Counted from the first letter of the stretch, positions 1 to 6,643 are shown. The stretch is 7,667 nt of DNA from Geodermatophilaceae bacterium (GCA_013812385.1 JACCTM010000428.1:1-7667), one strand, 5' to 3'. A program made the numbers and translations. The notes: generated by a model from the sequence alone, not told the origin.

Positions 1-1
1 G

Positions 2-1222
2 GACAACACCACGGCGCCCTACCGGCGCGAGATCCTGGCGAAGATCCCGGTCGGTTCGCACGTCTGGGAGGACTATGCCGAACACGACGGCGTCGCCCCG
101 CCGCGGCTGCATGCTCAGCGGATCACCATGACCCGCACAGGTCCCGACGATCCCAGCGGTGACCGGCTGATCCTGGACTTCACGGGCACCAGCACGCAGG
201 CCAAGGGACCGATCAACCACGCGGGGGACTTCGCAGACGGCGCCTTTCTCAAGAAGTGGCTGGCCCCGATCCTGCGTAACTTGGCCGAAACCCCGCAGCG
301 GATGGCCGAACTCGACCTGAACGAGGGTGTCGTGCCGCTGATCGAGATGCGCTTCCCGGAGCCCGGGACTCTGCTGACCCCGGTGTTCCCGGCACCGACG
401 AACGCGCGCACCTTCGTGATCCTACGGCTGCTCGGCGTGCTGGCCGGAGTGATCGCCAAGGCCGTCGACGGCCGGATGCCGGCCGATCAGGAGACGATCC
501 GCTACACCGGCGTGTACGGCCAGGACGCCGAAGGCCAGCCCTACCTGATGCGCGAGGTCTTGGGCGGCGGTTCGGGTGGGCGTTACTACGCGGACGGCGA
601 GGACACCATCCATGTCGTGCCGGACTCGCGGAACTTGCCGACCGAGTTCAGCGAGTCCCGCTTCCCGTTCGTGGTCGAATCCCTCGGTCTGGCAATGGAT
701 TCCGGGGGAGCGGGGCGGTTCCGCGGCGGGCTGGGCTACGAGAAACACATCCGGATGTTGCTACCCGCCCATTTCATGTCGATCGCGGACCGGTCGATCC
801 TGGCCTGCTGGGGGGTCAAGGGCGGCAGGGCCGGTCGATCCTTCCAAGTCACTGCCGATCCGGGTGGACCGGACGAACGCGAGGTCGATGCCCTTGCCGA
901 CGCCGAGCCCCTCGCGGCGGGGGAGACGGTGCGGATCCGGACCACCGGCGGCGGCGGGTGGGGGGATCCACTCGACCGCCCGATTCCCGACGTGCTGCGT
1001 GACGTGTCGTGGGGCAAGGTCTCGGTGGCCGGCGCGCGTGCGGACTATGCAGTCATTCTGACCGGCGACGAAGATTCGCCAGTTTGCGACGAAACGGCGA
1101 CGGACGCCCTGCGTGCCGAGCGCCGAGCGGCACATACCGACGACGAACCGTTCTTCGACCGCGGACCCGGTTACGCCCGCCTGTCCGGAGGCATCCCGTA
1201 CCCCGACATCGACCAACTCTGA
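2..1222 (+). CDS. Hydantoinase B/oxoprolinase family protein (HyuB-like), 5'-truncated by window edge
   Basis: This is the C-terminal 406 residues of a HyuB-family subunit, open from base 2 and ending at TGA 1220-1222. The family acts with a HyuA-type ATP-dependent partner in ring opening of hydantoins or 5-oxoproline, or in acetone/acetophenone carboxylation. Family hallmarks are visible: an N-terminal DNTTAPYRREI segment, DFTGTSTQAKGPIN, the central MPADQETIRYTG and LGGGSGGRYYADG stretches, DSGGAGRFRGGLGYE, and the late TTGGGGWGDPLDRP followed by a DV-x4-GKVS segment. The YYADG and RYTG blocks remind me more of acetone-carboxylase-like actinobacterial members than of classical hydantoinases, but this is recall and the substrate is uncertain. 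The protein ends about 45 residues after the usual YxVxL stretch, in a polar tail. The start and any hyuA partner lie outside the window. No terminator is visible after the stop. Confidence 0.92.
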   Translation, partial: DNTTAPYRREILAKIPVGSHVWEDYAEHDGVAPPRLHAQRITMTRTGPDDPSGDRLILDFTGTSTQAKGPINHAGDFADGAFLKKWLAPILRNLAETPQRMAELDLNEGVVPLIEMRFPEPGTLLTPVFPAPTNARTFVILRLLGVLAGVIAKAVDGRMPADQETIRYTGVYGQDAEGQPYLMREVLGGGSGGRYYADGEDTIHVVPDSRNLPTEFSESRFPFVVESLGLAMDSGGAGRFRGGLGYEKHIRMLLPAHFMSIADRSILACWGVKGGRAGRSFQVTADPGGPDEREVDALADAEPLAAGETVRIRTTGGGGWGDPLDRPIPDVLRDVSWGKVSVAGARADYAVILTGDEDSPVCDETATDALRAERRAAHTDDEPFFDRGPGYARLSGGIPYPDIDQL

Positions 1223-1233
1223 GAACTGAACCG

Positions 1234-1593
1234 GTGAAGCCCGTCTGTGTGCCGTTGGACTCTGCGGCCGCAGGCCGTACGCCGGTGCACGCGATAGCTG
1301 AGGCCGTCGAGCAATTGCATCGCTGTGTCTCTTCCCCGACCCCATCGTCTATGGGCCTGCGAGAGGCCGCTCGTTAGCTGCAGGGCTCATCGCTGGACGC
1401 GGCGCTCGCGGCTGACGCCGATCCGGTACTGGGTCACGCCGACGGCGGCCTCGCCAGCCTCCAATGGGACGGCAATCGAGTCCAGCTGGTCGACTTCAAG
1501 GATTCCGGCCGGAGTGACGTGGCATTCGAGCTCGCCGACTTGGTCGAGCATGTCTCAGGAATGTCGCCGCTCGAGCTCCTCGGCTTGATCTGA
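1234..1593 (+). pseudogene. Degraded aminoglycoside/choline phosphotransferase (APH)-family remnant
   Basis: Translating the +1 frame from GTG 1234 gives two blocks that read like parts of an APH-family kinase, separated by an in-frame TAG at 1375-1377. The first block (PVHAIAEAVEQLHRCV) matches the helix with the usual LH pair. The second (VLGHADGG, QWDGNRVQLVDFKDSGRSD, AFELADLVEHVSG) matches the catalytic loop, the metal-binding DF segment and the following helices. The link of a few dozen residues normally found between these blocks is shortened to about 20 codons. The N-lobe with its ATP-binding part and the C-terminal helices are also missing, since the frame stops at 1591-1593. The catalytic HGDxxxxN motif has decayed: HAD is followed by Ser where the metal-binding Asn is expected. 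There is no Shine-Dalgarno before GTG 1234, which lies 11 nt behind hyuB. It is almost certainly non-functional. The family call rests on motif recall, not a search. Confidence 0.75.
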
Positions 1594-1620
1594 GCGACTG
1601 AGCGGCAGCCGGGCGTGCTC

Positions 1621-2046
1621 TCAAGAGACATGCTGCACAGGTAGCCCCATGTCGGAGGCGTTGCGGGCCAGCGCCGCATCGAGTGTCCACACCGTCGTTC
1701 CAAGCCGGCGGGCCAGGCAGAAATAGCTCGAGCTGGTCGCGTCTCGATGGCGAAGACGAGCGGCGATCTCGGCGACTTCAGGTCCGTCGCGGGTGAGTTC
1801 GAAAGGATGCAGGACAATGCCGAGGGCGGCCAGGTCGTCCCAAATATCTCGCACCTCATCGAGGCCTAGCGCACAGTCGAACACCAGCCGGGCAAGCACG
1901 TTCGCCACCTCGTAGGACAACACGGCCGGTGCGTGCAGCGCCGCCGCGCCGTCCAACCACCGCCGCAGGTGATCGCGCGCTGCGTCTTGGCGTTCGTCTG
2001 GCACCAGCAACGCGACGACCAAGCTCGCGTCCACGACGACGCTCAT
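1621..2046 (-). CDS. PIN-domain toxin, VapC-type ribonuclease (active site possibly impaired)
   Basis: The 141-residue protein has the length and fold pattern of a VapC toxin, a Mg-dependent endoribonuclease normally neutralised by a VapB partner. It shows the N-terminal beta strand with Asp6 (VVVDASLVVALLV), Glu46 in LSYEVANVLAR, and the C-terminal TLDAALARNA with Asp123. The usual motif before helix LA-x2-LG is D-A-x-Y-x-x-L-A, but here it reads S-S-S-Y-F-C-L-A, so Ser105 occupies the position of the third catalytic Asp. Asp102, three residues earlier, is the only nearby acidic residue. The ATG start at 2046-2044 overlaps the TGA of the upstream small ORF by four bases (ATGA), the translational coupling typical of antitoxin-toxin pairs. 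The gene ends 27 bp from the 3' end of the phosphotransferase remnant and converges on it. Family is confident; activity is doubtful. Confidence 0.88.
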   Translation of the reverse strand: MSVVVDASLVVALLVPDERQDAARDHLRRWLDGAAALHAPAVLSYEVANVLARLVFDCALGLDEVRDIWDDLAALGIVLHPFELTRDGPEVAEIAARLRHRDATSSSYFCLARRLGTTVWTLDAALARNASDMGLPVQHVS

Positions 2047-2237
2047 CGCTGCGGGTCGAGTGAGATCCCCGCCTCGACAACCATGTCCACCGCGTCGGCT
2101 GGTACGCCGCGCCGGGACCGCTCAACCAGTCGGTCGAGCGCGGCATGGGCAGCTGCGGTTCGCAACGCGGGAGCATCCCCGGTAAGCCCAGCGTGCACGA
2201 GGATCCTGGCCAGCGTCCCTGTCCGCACACCTGTCAC
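2043..2237 (-). CDS. Small ORF in antitoxin position upstream of the PIN toxin (start uncertain)
   Basis: This frame ends in TGA 2045-2043 and overlaps the toxin ATG by four bases. With the GTG at 2237 it encodes 64 residues; another GTG lies at 2228, and the frame stays open to an ATG at 2357. The C-terminal half is rich in Ala and Arg and looks helical (ALRTAAAHAALDRLVERSRR), ending GVPADAVDMVVEAGISLDPQR or close to it. I do not recognise a ribbon-helix-helix, AbrB, Phd or MerR DNA-binding domain. No good Shine-Dalgarno precedes any candidate start. The 2357 start would place 111 bp opposite the first third of arfB, including its conserved GGQ codons, so a start at or below 2237 is more economical. 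Gene order and ATGA coupling support an antitoxin; the sequence alone does not. It could be an unfamiliar antitoxin or one that has lost its N-terminus. Confidence 0.5.
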   Translation of the reverse strand: MTGVRTGTLARILVHAGLTGDAPALRTAAAHAALDRLVERSRRGVPADAVDMVVEAGISLDPQR

Positions 2238-2246
2238 GATCGGGAC

Positions 2247-2687
2247 ATGAGCGGCGAGGACGGTGCCTACGGCGACCTCGGGGTCACCGGCGACCTCGTC
2301 GTACCCGCGCGCGTTCTGCAGTGGCGCTTCTCGCGATCCTCCGGGCCGGGTGGACAAGGGGTGAACACCGCGGACTCACGGGTCGAGTTGTCAGTGCACG
2401 TGCCGACCATTCCGGGCTGGCCGGAGCCGCTGCTCGAGACCGCCATGGGTCGGCTGGCCACCCGCCTGATCGACGGAACACTCACCGTCGCCGCCTCTGA
2501 GTACCGACAACAACTGCGTAACCGCGAAGCCGCCCGTGCCCGCATGGCGGCACTGTTGCGCGAGGCGGTGGCTCCGGCCGGGCCGCGGCGCCGGCCCACC
2601 AAACCGAGCCGAGGTGCACGCGAACGACGGTTGGATGACAAGCGCAGGCGTTCCCGGCTCAAGCAGGATCGCCGGACCGACGACTGA
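2247..2687 (+). CDS. arfB: Peptidyl-tRNA hydrolase ArfB (YaeJ/ICT1 family ribosome-rescue factor)
   Basis: The 146-residue protein hydrolyses peptidyl-tRNA on ribosomes stalled at the 3' end of truncated mRNAs. It carries the release-factor catalytic loop SSGPGGQGVN at residues 31-40, with GGQ at 35-37, directly after the strand VLQWRFSRS. The C-terminal tail (about 113-143) is strongly basic (RRRPTKPSRGARERR and KRRRSRLK); in ArfB-type proteins this tail enters the empty mRNA channel. It lacks the codon-recognition domains of RF1/RF2, and its length matches the family (about 140 residues). ATG 2247 is the only start that leaves a normal short N-terminus; the frame is open further upstream but reads poorly there. 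No clear Shine-Dalgarno is present. Its 5' end faces the antitoxin-like ORF on the other strand, leaving almost no room for separate promoters. Confidence 0.92.
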   Translation: MSGEDGAYGDLGVTGDLVVPARVLQWRFSRSSGPGGQGVNTADSRVELSVHVPTIPGWPEPLLETAMGRLATRLIDGTLTVAASEYRQQLRNREAARARMAALLREAVAPAGPRRRPTKPSRGARERRLDDKRRRSRLKQDRRTDD

Positions 2688-2704
2688 ATCCGCCTACCGT
2701 TAGC

Positions 2705-3700
2705 GTGCGGTCAGTGAAAAACGCTGGGGGTTCGGGTCTGATCGGCGTGCTCGCCGCAGCCGCCGCCGCCGTTCTGTTCGGCGTCAACGCGACGGTCAGC
2801 AAACTCGCGCTGAGCTCGGGTTTGTCCTCGCTGGACCTTGTCCAACTCCGGTCGCTCGGCTCGGCGGTGCTGCTGATGGGGTTTCTCCTGCTCACTCGGC
2901 CGGCGACCCTGCGCGCACGTCCGCGTGAACTCGGATTCCTCTTCCTCGTCGGGATCGTCGGGATCGGCTTGGTCCAATGGTTCTACTTCGTCGCCATCTT
3001 CCGACTTCCGGTCGGAATCGCGCTTCTCTTGGAGTACCTCGCGCCCGTCCTCGTGGTCCTGTGGGTCCGGTTCGTACGGCGTCAGGCGGTGCGCTCCCGC
3101 ATGTGGGCAGCACTTGCCCTAGCGGTGACCGGCTTGGCGATCGTCGCGAGGGTCTGGGACGGCCTCACCCTGGACGGTCTCGGGCTGTTGGCCGGCCTCG
3201 GTGCGGCCGTGTCGCTGGCGACCTATTACCTGTCCAGTGAACGCGGGATGGGGACCCGCGATCCGCTCAGCCTCGCGGCGTGGACCTTCACCGCAGCGGC
3301 GCTTTTCTGGTCGGTGCTTCGACCACCATGGACATTTCAGTGGACACGGCTCGGCCGGGACGTGGTGCTACCCATGCCCTTCGAGGGGATGAGCGTGCCG
3401 CTGTGGGTCCTGGTCAGCTGGATCATCGTCCTGGGGACGGTTGTGCCGTACTCCTTCATCCTCGTTGCGCTGTCCACCCTGGGATCGGCGCGGACCGGCC
3501 TGCTGGGTATGGCCGAGCCGGTCATGGCCGGCCTCGTCGCCTGGCTGGTCCTTGGTGAGCTGCTGACCGGTATTCAGCTGCTCGGCGCCGCCCTGATCTT
3601 GAGCGGCATCGTGCTTGCCGAAACGGCGCGACAGCGGTCCTCGGGTGAACCGACGCTGCCGGCTCCGGTCGCTCCCGGCGGCGGACCGGCCGATCCGTGA
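2705..3700 (+). CDS. EamA/DMT-family permease
   Basis: The 331-residue inner-membrane protein has about ten hydrophobic segments arranged as two EamA repeats. The first repeat starts around residues 12-30 (AAAAAAVLFGVNATVSKLA) and ends near 137-150. The second runs from about 157 to 305 and contains the characteristic ARTGLLGMAEPVMAGLVAWLV and GELLTGIQLLGAALILSGI stretches. Members export amino acids, metabolites or drugs; the substrate cannot be read from sequence, although the layout resembles RhtA-like exporters. The polar Gly/Pro-rich tail after about residue 308 is probably cytoplasmic. Two GTG starts are possible, 2705 and 2714. The latter lies 7 nt behind TAGCGT (2701-2706), which would suit a leaderless transcript, while neither has a Shine-Dalgarno. 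The gene lies 17 bp after arfB on the same strand and could also be cotranscribed with it. Confidence 0.9.
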   Translation: MRSVKNAGGSGLIGVLAAAAAAVLFGVNATVSKLALSSGLSSLDLVQLRSLGSAVLLMGFLLLTRPATLRARPRELGFLFLVGIVGIGLVQWFYFVAIFRLPVGIALLLEYLAPVLVVLWVRFVRRQAVRSRMWAALALAVTGLAIVARVWDGLTLDGLGLLAGLGAAVSLATYYLSSERGMGTRDPLSLAAWTFTAAALFWSVLRPPWTFQWTRLGRDVVLPMPFEGMSVPLWVLVSWIIVLGTVVPYSFILVALSTLGSARTGLLGMAEPVMAGLVAWLVLGELLTGIQLLGAALILSGIVLAETARQRSSGEPTLPAPVAPGGGPADP

Positions 3701-3727
3701 CTGGAGACCGCGAAGTCTTGCGGCCAG

Positions 3728-3739
3728 TACGGTCGGGTA
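3728..3739 (+). promoter_or_regulatory. Candidate -10 element and leaderless start of the methyltransferase gene
   Basis: TACGGT at 3728-3733 fits the actinobacterial TAnnnT -10 pattern and is followed by 6 nt and then the ATG at 3740, so transcription would begin at or next to the start codon. There is no convincing -35 (GAGACC at 3704-3709, spacer 18, is the nearest) and no strong Shine-Dalgarno. The call is based on spacing and the hexamer only. Confidence 0.4.
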
Positions 3740-4429
3740 ATGAACGTGCGAGGCAGCCTGACGGCAGGCCTGGCCAAGCAGCTGGGTGCACCGACCGGGC
3801 TCCGGGGTCGGCTGGTCGGCGCGATGCTCAATCGCGCGAACCGGAACACCGTGGCTCAGGCGGTCGCAGAACTGTCACTGCCCAGTGACGCCTTCGTGGC
3901 CGACGTCGGGTTCGGTGGCGGAATCGGACTCCAACTCCTGCTCGACGAGGTCGCCGGATCCGGACAGGTGCACGGCGTCGAGCTGTCGGAGACGATGCTG
4001 GCCAGTGCCGCGCGCCGACATCGCGGCGACATCGAGATCGGTCGGCTGCACCTGCACGAAGCATCGATGACGCGGCTGCCGCTGCCCGATCACTGTCTCG
4101 ACGGCGTTCTCTCGATCAACACCATCTACTTTGTGGCCGACCTTGGTAGCGCATTCGCCGAATTCGCCCGAGTCGTGAAGGGCACCGGTCGTGTCGCCCT
4201 CGGCCTCGGAGACCCGACCGCGATGCATGCTGCGCCGTACACGGCGCATGGATTCCGGATCCGCCCCGTGTCCGACGTGATCGACCAGCTGGGCGCAGCG
4301 GGCTTGACGGTCGAAAGGGACGTTCGGGTCGGCAGCGGCGCCGATGCCGTCCACCTCTTGGTGGCCACACCGCTCGCACGGACTAGCGGCTCGGGGCAGA
4401 TCCCGGGAGTGCTTCCCGCACCGCACTGA
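3740..4429 (+). CDS. Class I SAM-dependent methyltransferase
   Basis: The 229-residue protein has a Methyltransf_11/25-type Rossmann core. Motif I VADVGFGGG is at residues 53-61, the acidic end of strand 2 is at Glu81 (HGVELSETML), the strand-4 segment is LDGVLSINTIYFV at about 120-132, and RVVKGTGRVALG at 144-155 follows. A ThrArgLeuProLeuProAsp stretch before strand 4 is common in small-molecule or quinone-type methyltransferases. The first 50 residues form a helical lid (LRGRLVGAMLNRANR). The acceptor substrate cannot be inferred. The C-terminal 15 residues, from Thr215, lie entirely inside the 3' end of ligB on the opposite strand and look like an extension beyond the natural end of the fold (HLLVATP). 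The gene follows the permease by 39 bp, enough for its own candidate -10 element. Confidence 0.88.
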   Translation: MNVRGSLTAGLAKQLGAPTGLRGRLVGAMLNRANRNTVAQAVAELSLPSDAFVADVGFGGGIGLQLLLDEVAGSGQVHGVELSETMLASAARRHRGDIEIGRLHLHEASMTRLPLPDHCLDGVLSINTIYFVADLGSAFAEFARVVKGTGRVALGLGDPTAMHAAPYTAHGFRIRPVSDVIDQLGAAGLTVERDVRVGSGADAVHLLVATPLARTSGSGQIPGVLPAPH

Positions 4430-5924
4430 TCGTGTCCGATTCGGTAGCGTCCTTGTCCTCGCGGTAGCGCAGCACCCGGGCGAAGCGCAGCGCTGCGCCA
4501 CCCGGGTAACGGGTGGAGACCTGTGCTGCATCGAAGGCGATCTCGACCACGAGCTCCGGGCGAACCCAGACGGCGCCCTCAGTCCGCCGTACCTCGATCG
4601 CCTGCAGCGCCTCGGTCTGCCAGCCGAGCAGGGCATCGGTCATCCCCTTGAACGTCTTGCCCACCATGACAAACCCGTCCGGCTCGCCGTATGCCCCGTC
4701 CGGATCACGTGCCCCGAGGTGCAGGTTCGACAACCACCCGGAGCGCCGGCCGTGGCCCCATTCGGCCGCGAGCACGACCAGATCCAGGGTGCGTACCGGT
4801 TTGACCTTCTGCCAGCCGCTGCCGCGTCGGCCCGCCGCGTAGGTCGAGTCGACGGACTTGACCACTACGCCTTCATGACCGGCCGCCAGGGAATCGGCAA
4901 GCGTCCGCGCCGCAACCTGTGGATCGTCGGTTCGGACCGACGGGACGCGCCACGGGCCGGCCACGCGTTCGAGCTCAGCCAACCTTATGTGCAGCGGTTC
5001 GTCGATCAGGTCGACGCCGTCGACGTGCAGCAGATCGAAGAAGTAAGGCCGGAGCAGCTCGTCTCGGGCGCTCTGGGCACCGAAGCGGCTCTGCGTGTCA
5101 GCGAAGGAGCGTGGCCGGCTGCTCGTGTCGTCGAGGACCAGGGACTCGCCGTCCAGGATGAGCCGGTCGGCGGGCAGTTGCGCGACGATCGCCACGACCT
5201 CGGGCAATCGCGCCGTGGCGTCCTTGAGACTGCGGGTGAACACCGAGATCTTCCCGCCGTCGCGGTGCACCTGGATCCGGGCGCCGTCGAGCTTGTAGTC
5301 GACGAACGCTTCACCGGTATCGCCCAGCGCTGCCTCGACCGTGGTCGCGCTGGCCGCCAGCATGGGCTTGACCGGGCGCAGCACCTGCAGGCCGACGCCG
5401 GTCAGCGCAGGTTCGCCGCCGGTGACGGCCAGTCGGGCGGTCTCGGTCAGCGAGCCGGTCAACATCCAGGCGCGACGTAGGAGATGGCTCGGCGTACCCG
5501 TGCCGGCTGCGATCGCGTCTGCCAGCACTCCCTCGAGGGCCCCCTGCCGGACTTCACCCATGAGTACGCCGAGCAGGAAGGGCCGCTCTGCCGCGGTAGC
5601 CCGCTCGAACAGGCCACCCAACACGGCTTGCCGGCTCGCTGCAGAGCCGGCGCCACTGGTGTGGGCCAAGGCGCTGAAGACCGCATCGACGTCGGCGACG
5701 GTCAACTCGGCGCGCCCGGCCAGACCGCCATCGATCCGGCTCAGCGTCGACCAGCCCACTCCGAGCCGACCCTGACGAGGTGCTGCGACGAGCATCCCGA
5801 TGACCGCGACCACCTCGTCCGGCGCGAGGCGCCCGATCAGATCTGCCAGCAGTGCGATCTTGGTGGTCCGCGAACGCGTAGCCGTGACGCTCTCCGAGGT
5901 CGCGACCAGGTCTGCCAGCAACAC
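4383..5924 (-). CDS. ligB: ATP-dependent DNA ligase, LigB type
   Basis: The 513-residue enzyme seals DNA nicks by adenylylating a lysine with ATP. From memory, its layout and length closely resemble the mycobacterial LigB (about 507 residues). An N-terminal DNA-binding domain covers about 1-180 (MLLADLVATS opening, MGEVRQGALEG near 122-132). The adenylation domain follows with motif I KLDG and catalytic Lys211, Arg216 close by, motif III YFFDLLHVDG (294-303), motif IV EGVVVK (351-356) and motif V WQKVKP (371-376). The OB-fold domain contains GFVMVGKTFKGMTD (417-430) and the motif VI region RYPGGAALRFARVLRYREDK (472-491). All core residues appear intact. GTG 5924 is chosen because the protein opening matches the family; no good Shine-Dalgarno precedes it. 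It lies 59 nt behind the kinase-like gene on the same strand. No Ku, polymerase or nuclease domain is present, so it is not a LigD-type end-joining ligase. Confidence 0.95.
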   Translation of the reverse strand: MLLADLVATSESVTATRSRTTKIALLADLIGRLAPDEVVAVIGMLVAAPRQGRLGVGWSTLSRIDGGLAGRAELTVADVDAVFSALAHTSGAGSAASRQAVLGGLFERATAAERPFLLGVLMGEVRQGALEGVLADAIAAGTGTPSHLLRRAWMLTGSLTETARLAVTGGEPALTGVGLQVLRPVKPMLAASATTVEAALGDTGEAFVDYKLDGARIQVHRDGGKISVFTRSLKDATARLPEVVAIVAQLPADRLILDGESLVLDDTSSRPRSFADTQSRFGAQSARDELLRPYFFDLLHVDGVDLIDEPLHIRLAELERVAGPWRVPSVRTDDPQVAARTLADSLAAGHEGVVVKSVDSTYAAGRRGSGWQKVKPVRTLDLVVLAAEWGHGRRSGWLSNLHLGARDPDGAYGEPDGFVMVGKTFKGMTDALLGWQTEALQAIEVRRTEGAVWVRPELVVEIAFDAAQVSTRYPGGAALRFARVLRYREDKDATESDTISAVREALPGSAPSR

Positions 5925-5983
5925 GAGGGCCAGTCTGCCCGGCTACCCCGACAGCCCCGCACCGCCGTGGCCGTCAGCCGGTC

Positions 5984-6595
5984 CTAAGAAAGCGCGGTGA
6001 AGGCTGCGGTCGGGTCGTAGGTCAGCGGCCCGGTCGGGTCACCGTTCACCCGCAGGTCCGCGCGACGCCGGGTGTCCTGCTCGGTGAAGTGCGCGGACTC
6101 CAGCCGCTGCCAGTCCCGAAGCCGGCGGTCCAGGTTCACGCCCTCCCGAGACCGGCCGCGTTCGAAGGCCACCACTGGGGAAGCCTCGACCCAAATCCGG
6201 TAACTGGCCAGCCGATCCGCGGCTCGCGGTGAACTCCCACAGCCCTCGACGACGAGTACCTGGCTGACCGGGACCCTGCACCAGCGCGAACTCCAACTCT
6301 GCGTGGCCCAGTCGTAAGGGTGGAAGCCGCCCGCCCATCCGGCTGCGAGGGGTTCCAGCACGGCCTCGTCAAGCCTCTGCCAGACACCCTCCAGGGTCCA
6401 ACCCTCGTACAGCGCCTCGATTCCGACCAGCGCAACCGTGCCGCGGTGCTCGAGCGCGGCGACGAGGTGGCCGGCGAAGGTCGACTTGCCGGTACCGCTG
6501 GGGCCATCCACGGTGACCAGGCGGACGTCGCCGAGCCGAGGCGCGAGCTCATGGATCGCCGCGGCGAGATCGGCGAAGGTCCGTACCGTCGTCAC
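5984..6595 (-). CDS. P-loop kinase-like protein (uridine kinase-related)
   Basis: With GTG 6595 the protein has 203 residues. Walker A is GPSGTGKST at 31-39, right after a short strand LVTVD. A Walker-B-like strand VLVVEGCGSS lies at 113-122. YEGWTLEGVW (63-72) and FHPYDW (91-96) are blocks also found in the uridine-kinase-like P-loop family common in actinobacteria. DTRRRADLRVNG (174-185) supplies the lid arginines. The usual substrate-side Asp-x-Leu-Tyr reads Glu60-Ala-Leu-Tyr63. The phosphate acceptor is unknown; a nucleoside or other small hydroxyl compound is likely. A longer frame reaches ATG 6655, but its extra 20 residues lie across the divergent promoter region and the leader of the neighbouring gene. 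GTG 6595 instead sits 8 nt behind TAGGGT and gives a compact N-terminus. It is probably cotranscribed with ligB. Confidence 0.85.
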   Translation of the reverse strand: MTTVRTFADLAAAIHELAPRLGDVRLVTVDGPSGTGKSTFAGHLVAALEHRGTVALVGIEALYEGWTLEGVWQRLDEAVLEPLAAGWAGGFHPYDWATQSWSSRWCRVPVSQVLVVEGCGSSPRAADRLASYRIWVEASPVVAFERGRSREGVNLDRRLRDWQRLESAHFTEQDTRRRADLRVNGDPTGPLTYDPTAAFTALS

Positions 6596-6603
6596 CCTGC
6601 GCA

Positions 6604-6613
6604 ACCCTAGGCT
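6604..6613. promoter_or_regulatory. Overlapping divergent -10-like hexamers
   Basis: On the minus strand TAGGGT (6609-6604) lies 8 nt before the GTG of the kinase-like gene. On the plus strand TAGGCT (6608-6613) lies 44 nt before the ATG of the zinc-finger gene. The hexamers share two bases in CCCTAGGCT, so RNA polymerase could hardly occupy both at once. No clear -35 boxes are seen. The intergenic distance is only 62 bp. Confidence 0.35.
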
Positions 6614-6643
6614 GCTGGCTCTGGGAGGCAGCGCCTCCGCAAC

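Noticed and set aside
761..1345. A 194-codon minus-strand frame across hyuB
   Set aside because: It lies opposite the conserved HyuB glycine-rich motifs and has Arg/Pro-rich, protein-unlike composition.
1434..1859. A 141-codon minus-strand frame overlapping the toxin gene
   Set aside because: The PIN motifs are in another frame, and this one has shadow-like Ser/Arg/Pro composition and also runs across the phosphotransferase remnant.
1223..2246. An insertion sequence or integrated element bringing in the accessory stretch
   Set aside because: No transposase fragment, inverted repeats, target duplication or tRNA end could be seen.
4344..5480. A 378-codon plus-strand open frame opposite ligB
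   Set aside because: It is antisense to all conserved ligase motifs, reads as no known protein, and is the kind of open frame that high GC produces.
5925..5983. A possible terminator or promoter between the kinase-like gene and ligB
   Set aside because: No stable hairpin with a T-run and no TAnnnT hexamer at leaderless distance was found; the nearest, CAGACT 7 nt before GTG 5924, is a poor match.
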